A stretch of DNA of 64,000 nt. Origin: G965197675 sp965197675. GTDB taxonomy: Bacteria > Chloroflexota > Dehalococcoidia > Plut-88900. The position numbers were made by a program, and so were the translations under genes. Under the pieces are notes generated by a model. The model was not told the origin of the DNA. It searched no databases and worked only from the letters and a program-made list of their open reading frames with translations. Location of the stretch: assembly GCA_965197675.1 (NCBI GenBank), contig OZ240221.1, positions 1,612,001 to 1,676,000 of the forward strand, in the 5' to 3' direction. Shown piece by piece: positions 60,385-64,000 of this stretch; the stretch's first letter is position 1; every line of letters starts with the position of its first letter.

Positions 60385-60730
60385 GGCGGGACTTCAAATT
60401 GGGCTGGAGACCCCGCCTACTTAAGGGATGTTTCCAGGTTCTCCCCCAGCTATTTCATCGAGGGCGAGGATCATTTCTAGTGATGCAAAAAGTCAGATGG
60501 AGCGTCCGTTGGCCTTGAACTGAGCAAAAGGCATTCCAGTCCTTCAGCTTCCATACCGGCCTCTCTCGGTGTCCTCTTTCGATGTCATGGTCAGTCCCCA
60601 CCATAGACCTAGATCCCTCACCTAAACTAAATAGAAATACCTCATTGCGCCTGCTGCAGGTAGGACTGCCGCCATGCCAGTACGTTGAGCCTGTCTCAGG
60701 AAGGCAAACGCCCTATGCCCACCCTCCCGC
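60385..60730. other. Intergenic stretch
   Basis: No gene or RNA is supported. Confidence 0.3.
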
Positions 60731-60820
60731 CCCAGATAGGTTTTTGTATCTGGGGGCACATTCCCCAGTCAAGCTGAGGACAGGCCCGCCAACCCCCTGC
60801 CAGAGGGATGCGTCCCTCTG
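60731..60820. terminator. Two small hairpins
   Basis: CCCAGATA/TATCTGGG (60731-60738 and 60747-60754, loop containing TTTTTG) and CAGAGGGA/TCCCTCTG (60801-60808 and 60813-60820, 4-nt loop) are perfect 8-bp stems. The first resembles the CGGTTTTTGTAT text near 49448, so it may belong to a dispersed repeat rather than a terminator. Confidence 0.4.
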
Positions 60821-60977
60821 GACTCCCTCGGTGAAGAATTCTGGGCAAGGGTCATTTGGGTGTTAGATTTGGGTAGATTGGCGAGTGGCATAATCGTAGC
60901 GAGTTGATATAATTAAGGCCCCATCACAGAGGATTCAATTCATGCTACGTTCTTGAAGTTACGGGAAGGAGGATTCC

Positions 60978-62255
60978 ATGCCATCCAAGAAAAGGAAACT
61001 GGGCCGAGGAGTGGCCATTATAGGGGGTGGCTTGTGTAAGTTCGGCGCCTTCCCCGACTTGTCCAGCAGAGACCTCTTCGCAGAAGCCTATGCCGAGGCG
61101 CTCGCCTCTGTACCCAGGGGATTGGACCCCAAGGACATCGAGGCGTTGTACGTGGGGAACTTCTCGTCTGATCTCTTCGAAGGACAAGGACATCTTGGAC
61201 ACCTACTGGCTGACTGGGTTGGTCTGGCCCCCCGTCCCGCTACTAGGGTAGAGGGTGCGTGCGCCAGCAGCGGCCTCGCGTTTCGGGAAGGGGTGATAGC
61301 TATCGCATCGGGGATGTACGATGTGGTTCTGGTGGGCGGCGTGGAGAAGATGACGTCGCTTGCTACGGACCAAGTACAGGACGCTTTGGCGGCAGCCAGT
61401 GATGTTCCGATGGAGTTTGACCAAGCTCAGTTCACTTTCCCCGGGCTCTATGCTGCTATGGGCTCCGCCTACATGGACCGATACGGTGCGACCAGAGAGC
61501 ACTTAATGCACATAGCCATCAAAAACCATCGCAACGGCTCTTTGAACCCCAAGGCCCAATTCAATGTTTCCATTGCTGATTTCATGGGGCAACGAAAGCA
61601 GCGGGCTGAGAAGAAGGGTCAGCCCGTTCCCCAATGGGCGGATGAATTCGAGTTTCTGAGTGATCCTGCTGCCAATCCCCTGGTGGCGTGGCCCCTCCAT
61701 CTCTTCGATTGTTCACCTGTTACCGATGGGGCGTCCGTGCTAATTTTGGCTGCTGAAGAAACGGCCCGTGGTTTTACCGACGATGTAGTAACCGTCGCGG
61801 CCTCAGCACAGGCCAGTGCAGGTCCTTTTTCCACCTGGGCCGGCGACATAACCTCGATTCCTTCCGCTCGCATCGCCGCTAGCCAGGCCTACGAGATGGC
61901 TGAGATAGAGCCCTCTGACATCGACTTGGCGGAGATTCACGACTGCTTCACTATCGCCGAGATTATAGGCATTGAGGATTTAGGCTTCTTCGAAGCAGGC
62001 AAGGGAGTCTTTGCCGCCGCCGAGGGGCTGACGTCCAGGGAAGGGAGCTGTCCCATCAATGTATCCGGGGGCCTCAAGGCTAAAGGGCACCCCGTCGGCG
62101 CGACTGGGACAGGGCAAGTGTTGGAGGTGTGGACTCAGCTAACGGGAAACGCGGGAGAACGACAGCTCAAAGACAGAGACCTTCACTTGGGTCTGACCCA
62201 CAATGTCGGCGGCACAGGCGGGACCTGTGCTGTACATATCCTGGAGCGGAAGTAG
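60978..62255 (+). CDS. Thiolase-family acyl-CoA acyltransferase
   Basis: GAAGGAGG precedes the ATG by 6 bp. The 425-residue protein has the thiolase fold of the SCP2-like branch: nucleophile Cys95 in RVEGACASSGLAF, His in NVSGGLKAKGHPVGATGTGQ near 372, and the second Cys in HNVGGTGGTCAVHI near 418. These enzymes cleave or form 3-oxoacyl-CoA. The partner Zn-ribbon protein follows after only 1 bp beyond the stop. Such thiolase/DUF35 pairs occur in sterol, lipid and acid breakdown. Confidence 0.9.
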   Translation: MPSKKRKLGRGVAIIGGGLCKFGAFPDLSSRDLFAEAYAEALASVPRGLDPKDIEALYVGNFSSDLFEGQGHLGHLLADWVGLAPRPATRVEGACASSGLAFREGVIAIASGMYDVVLVGGVEKMTSLATDQVQDALAAASDVPMEFDQAQFTFPGLYAAMGSAYMDRYGATREHLMHIAIKNHRNGSLNPKAQFNVSIADFMGQRKQRAEKKGQPVPQWADEFEFLSDPAANPLVAWPLHLFDCSPVTDGASVLILAAEETARGFTDDVVTVAASAQASAGPFSTWAGDITSIPSARIAASQAYEMAEIEPSDIDLAEIHDCFTIAEIIGIEDLGFFEAGKGVFAAAEGLTSREGSCPINVSGGLKAKGHPVGATGTGQVLEVWTQLTGNAGERQLKDRDLHLGLTHNVGGTGGTCAVHILERK

Positions 62256-62256
62256 C

Positions 62257-62673
62257 ATGAGCAAAAGCGAGTTTACAGTTGCTTCCTACAATAAGCATCT
62301 GAGCGATGGCAAGATAACGGCCTCTCAGTGTGAGGGTTGTAGAATCCTCTACCTACCTCCTCGGCCCGTGTGTCCCGAGTGTCAGAGCAGAGAGATGAGT
62401 TGGCGTCCTCTGAAGGGCGAGGGAAAAGTCTTGGGATTCACTGTAATATCCATAGTGCCCACCACCATGGCCAAACTCGGTTATGGTCGAGACAACCCCT
62501 ACGTAACCGCATTGGTTCAGATGGATGAGGGCCCTAGTGTGACAGGTCTACTGGAGAGAGTGGACGCCGGAAGGCCTGGGAGTGTGAAGGTAGGAATGCC
62601 GGTGGCAGCAGGGATCCTCGAAACAGAAGAGGGGGACGAGAAACCGACTACCCTGGTGTTTCGACCCAAGTAG
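62257..62673 (+). CDS. Zn-ribbon OB-fold (DUF35) acyl-CoA-associated protein
   Basis: I chose ATG 62257 over 62203, which lies inside the thiolase gene; GGAG lies 11 bp upstream. The 138-residue protein has two Cys-x-x-Cys pairs (CEGC, CPEC at about 24-41) forming the rubredoxin-like zinc ribbon. An OB-fold follows with GFTVISIVPTTMAKLGYGRD and PYVTALVQMDEGPSVTGLLE. DUF35 proteins bind acyl-CoA and pair with thiolases or hydratases, here the overlapping-operon thiolase. Confidence 0.9.
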   Translation: MSKSEFTVASYNKHLSDGKITASQCEGCRILYLPPRPVCPECQSREMSWRPLKGEGKVLGFTVISIVPTTMAKLGYGRDNPYVTALVQMDEGPSVTGLLERVDAGRPGSVKVGMPVAAGILETEEGDEKPTTLVFRPK

Positions 62674-62688
62674 GTGTGGCTCATCGCT

Positions 62689-63265
62689 ATGCGTATAGTC
62701 ACAGAGCGACTCGTCCTCCGAGAGTTGGTAATCGATGACTGGCCTGCCGTCCTCGCCTATCAGAACTAGCCTCGATACCTCCGATTCTACCCCTGGACCA
62801 AACGAAATGACACTGACGTGCGAAACTTCGTGCAGATGTTCACAGGCTGGCAGAGCGAGCAACCCAGACGCAAATTGCAACTCGCTATCACACTCCCTGA
62901 CCGTGCACAAGTGATCGGCGGTTGCGGTATTCGACGTGAGCCTGAAAACGACTGGGAGGCGGACATCGGATACGAGTTGGCGCCTGAGTATTGGAATCGG
63001 GGATATGCCACTGAGGCCGCCAGCGCCATTGGTCGACTTTGGGTTTCGAGAGCTAGGACTGCGGCGTATCTCGTCATGGTGCATAGCTGATAACACTGCC
63101 TCGATGAAAGTATTGGAGAAATTGGAGGTGCACCGGGAAGGCCGGCTTCGAGAGAACGACTACTTCAAGGGGCGTTAGGGGGACACGCTGCCGTACGGAG
63201 TGCTCAAGAGTGAGTGGGAGGATACGGTCGCCAATAGCCGAATTGTAAGCTACTCGCTCTATTGA
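62689..63265 (+). pseudogene. GNAT (RimJ-like) acetyltransferase, broken
   Basis: The first frame reads MRIVTERLVLRELVIDDWPA, then a TAG (62767-62769), then continues in phase with RYLRFYPWTKRNDTDVRNFV, VIGGCGIRREPENDWEADIG and YELAPEYWNRGYATEAASA, the acetyl-CoA-binding core. Near 63030 the frame shifts and ends as NTASMKVLEKLEV and GRLRENDYFKGR with a second TAG at 63178, after which DTLPYGVLKSEWED still matches the family end. Two stops and a frameshift make it a pseudogene. Confidence 0.82.
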
Positions 63266-63299
63266 CATGCGAGTTTCAAGTGCTTAATTTATATCGGAG

Positions 63300-63551
63300 T
63301 CTTTAGCGACTGAAGCAAAACAGAATATCGTCTGGAAAAAGATAGGGTACAAGGAGGAGGTGCTCCCCATCTGGGAAGGGGCACCTTATATTTTGCTGTT
63401 GAGCAGGCGGAAGCCTATAGGACGAATCGAGCGGTCTTTGGCCGCAAGAAATCAGGAGTCGCACGCTGTTCTAGATTGGTCCAATGCCCCACTCCATACA
63501 GGCCATATGGAGCGCATCCCACAGCAAAACCTATTGGGGTGGCCAAGCTAG
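63300..63551 (+). pseudogene. Fragment of unknown gene
   Basis: A frame reading TEAKQNIVWKKIGYKEEVLP and WEGAPYILLLSRRKPIGRIE looks sense-like, resembling the end of a GNAT or methyltransferase-type protein. It has no start. A plausible reading is a scrap of a second small enzyme. Confidence 0.3.
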
Positions 63552-63624
63552 GACAACACCCTCCGGTATAGTAGGGCGTTTAATTGTAGCGCGTTGCTTT
63601 ATCTAACTAAATCGAGGATGGTAA

Positions 63625-64000
63625 ATGACAACTGAAGCGGGTATTGAAACTACCCTCCCTATGGTGGAGGTTAAGGAGAAAAAGCTTGACGATTACCTGG
63701 ACATCGTAAGTGCGCAGGTAATCGATGAAATACGCTCCCTTGCTGCCCCCTTGCAAGGTAAGCGTATTTTGCATCTCAACTCTTCTCCTTCTGGAGGCGG
63801 AGTAGCGGATATACTAGAGGCTCTCATTCCTCTTCTAATCGATCTCGATCTTCGGCCGGAGTGGCGCGTCATCCGCGGTAATAGCGTGTTCTTCGATATC
63901 ACTAAGAAGATGCACAACACTTTGCAGGGCAGGCCGGTGACATGGAATCGAGGCATGTGGAACATCTGGCTGGACGGCAATGAACGCAATGCCCAGGAGA
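63625..64000 (+). CDS. TreT-like trehalose synthase glycosyltransferase, N-terminal part
   Basis: The ATG at 63625 opens a frame running off the right edge. It reads KLDDYLDIVSAQVIDEIRSL, LQGKRILHLNSSPSGGGVAD, ILEALIPLLIDLDLRPEWRV and IRGNSVFFDITKKMHNTLQG. This is the start of the GT4 family of trehalose glycosyltransferring synthases (TreT) and related trehalose phosphorylases, which use NDP-glucose and glucose. The GGGV loop is the donor-domain glycine-rich turn. A GGAGGAT-like site is absent, though GAGGATGG lies 5 bp upstream. Confidence 0.8.
   Translation, partial: MTTEAGIETTLPMVEVKEKKLDDYLDIVSAQVIDEIRSLAAPLQGKRILHLNSSPSGGGVADILEALIPLLIDLDLRPEWRVIRGNSVFFDITKKMHNTLQGRPVTWNRGMWNIWLDGNERNAQE

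Noticed and set aside
60731..60820. Riboswitch upstream of the thiolase
   Set aside because: Only two short independent hairpins are seen, with no conserved core and no expression platform near the start codon.

Overview
The window is a 64 kb bacterial chromosome segment with mid-range GC. It mixes intact metabolic operons with a large amount of gene wreckage. I infer an environmental Chloroflexota (Dehalococcoidia/SAR202-like) genome. The basis is the repertoire: amidohydrolase_2, LLM flavin and family I CoA-transferase paralogs, an F420-type nitroreductase remnant, an MSMEG_1061-type flavoprotein, an archaeal-type PEP carboxylase, and CTTCGACTACGCTCAGGG-type intergenic repeats. No rRNA, intact tRNA or marker gene confirms this, so the lineage is an inference.

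Layout. 0-7 kb: start of a nucleotide-sugar epimerase, an amidohydrolase behind a probable operator and promoter, a small PD-(D/E)XK-like protein, a rearranged serine-recombinase remnant, a Yip1-like/hydrolase pair, and a broken F420-type nitroreductase. 7-13 kb: archaeal-type PEP carboxylase, a damaged NCS2 permease and an orphan branched-chain-type binding lipoprotein. 13-19.4 kb: a junkyard of a helicase fragment, a VapBC pair, a recombinase tail joined to a long Ig-like repeat gene cut by one in-frame stop, and an HTH/GltB chimera. 19.9-23.7 kb: a tightly coupled SppA-like / GATase-fold-like / repeat-lipoprotein operon of unknown purpose. 24-28 kb: a short proteasome-like Ntn protein, an AttH/CrtC-like lipoprotein and an erythromycin-esterase-family enzyme. 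28.4-32.1 kb: a type III-like Mod-Res locus that has collapsed into a fusion lacking helicase motif I and is also frameshifted by a 10-bp tandem duplication. 32.7-39.5 kb: an SDR, the complete aapJQMP-type amino-acid ABC operon and a PPOX flavoprotein. 39.7-48.6 kb: a probable catabolic island with two tandem ThDP enzymes, an IS30 element, two tandem CoA-transferase A/B pairs, and a divergent amidohydrolase paralogous to the one at 0.6 kb. 48.6-54.8 kb: PdxH-like protein, repeats, DEAD-box helicase, LLM oxidoreductase, GSA-aminotransferase-like protein and VOC protein. 55.3-59.7 kb: a type I R-M remnant carrying an AAA-TOPRIM-like gene and an unknown gene, each ending in an hsdR start, followed by a DUF4143 ATPase. 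59.7-64 kb: PHP phosphoesterase, thiolase plus Zn-ribbon OB-fold partner, a dead GNAT and the start of a TreT-like glycosyltransferase.

How the parts work together. The ThDP enzymes, CoA-transferases, amidohydrolases, thiolase/DUF35 pair, LLM oxidoreductase and VOC protein suggest breakdown of organic acids through CoA thioesters. The Aap and Liv-type binding proteins suggest amino-acid scavenging. A recurring 3' tail of one serine-recombinase family (about 3.4, 14.8, 24.6 and 32.2 kb) marks where mobile DNA came and went, next to the restriction-modification debris and the repeat protein. The most promising leads for undescribed biology are the 19.9-23.7 kb operon, the HsdS/AAA-TOPRIM/unknown-gene cassette with its duplicated hsdR starts, and the Mod-Res fusion.
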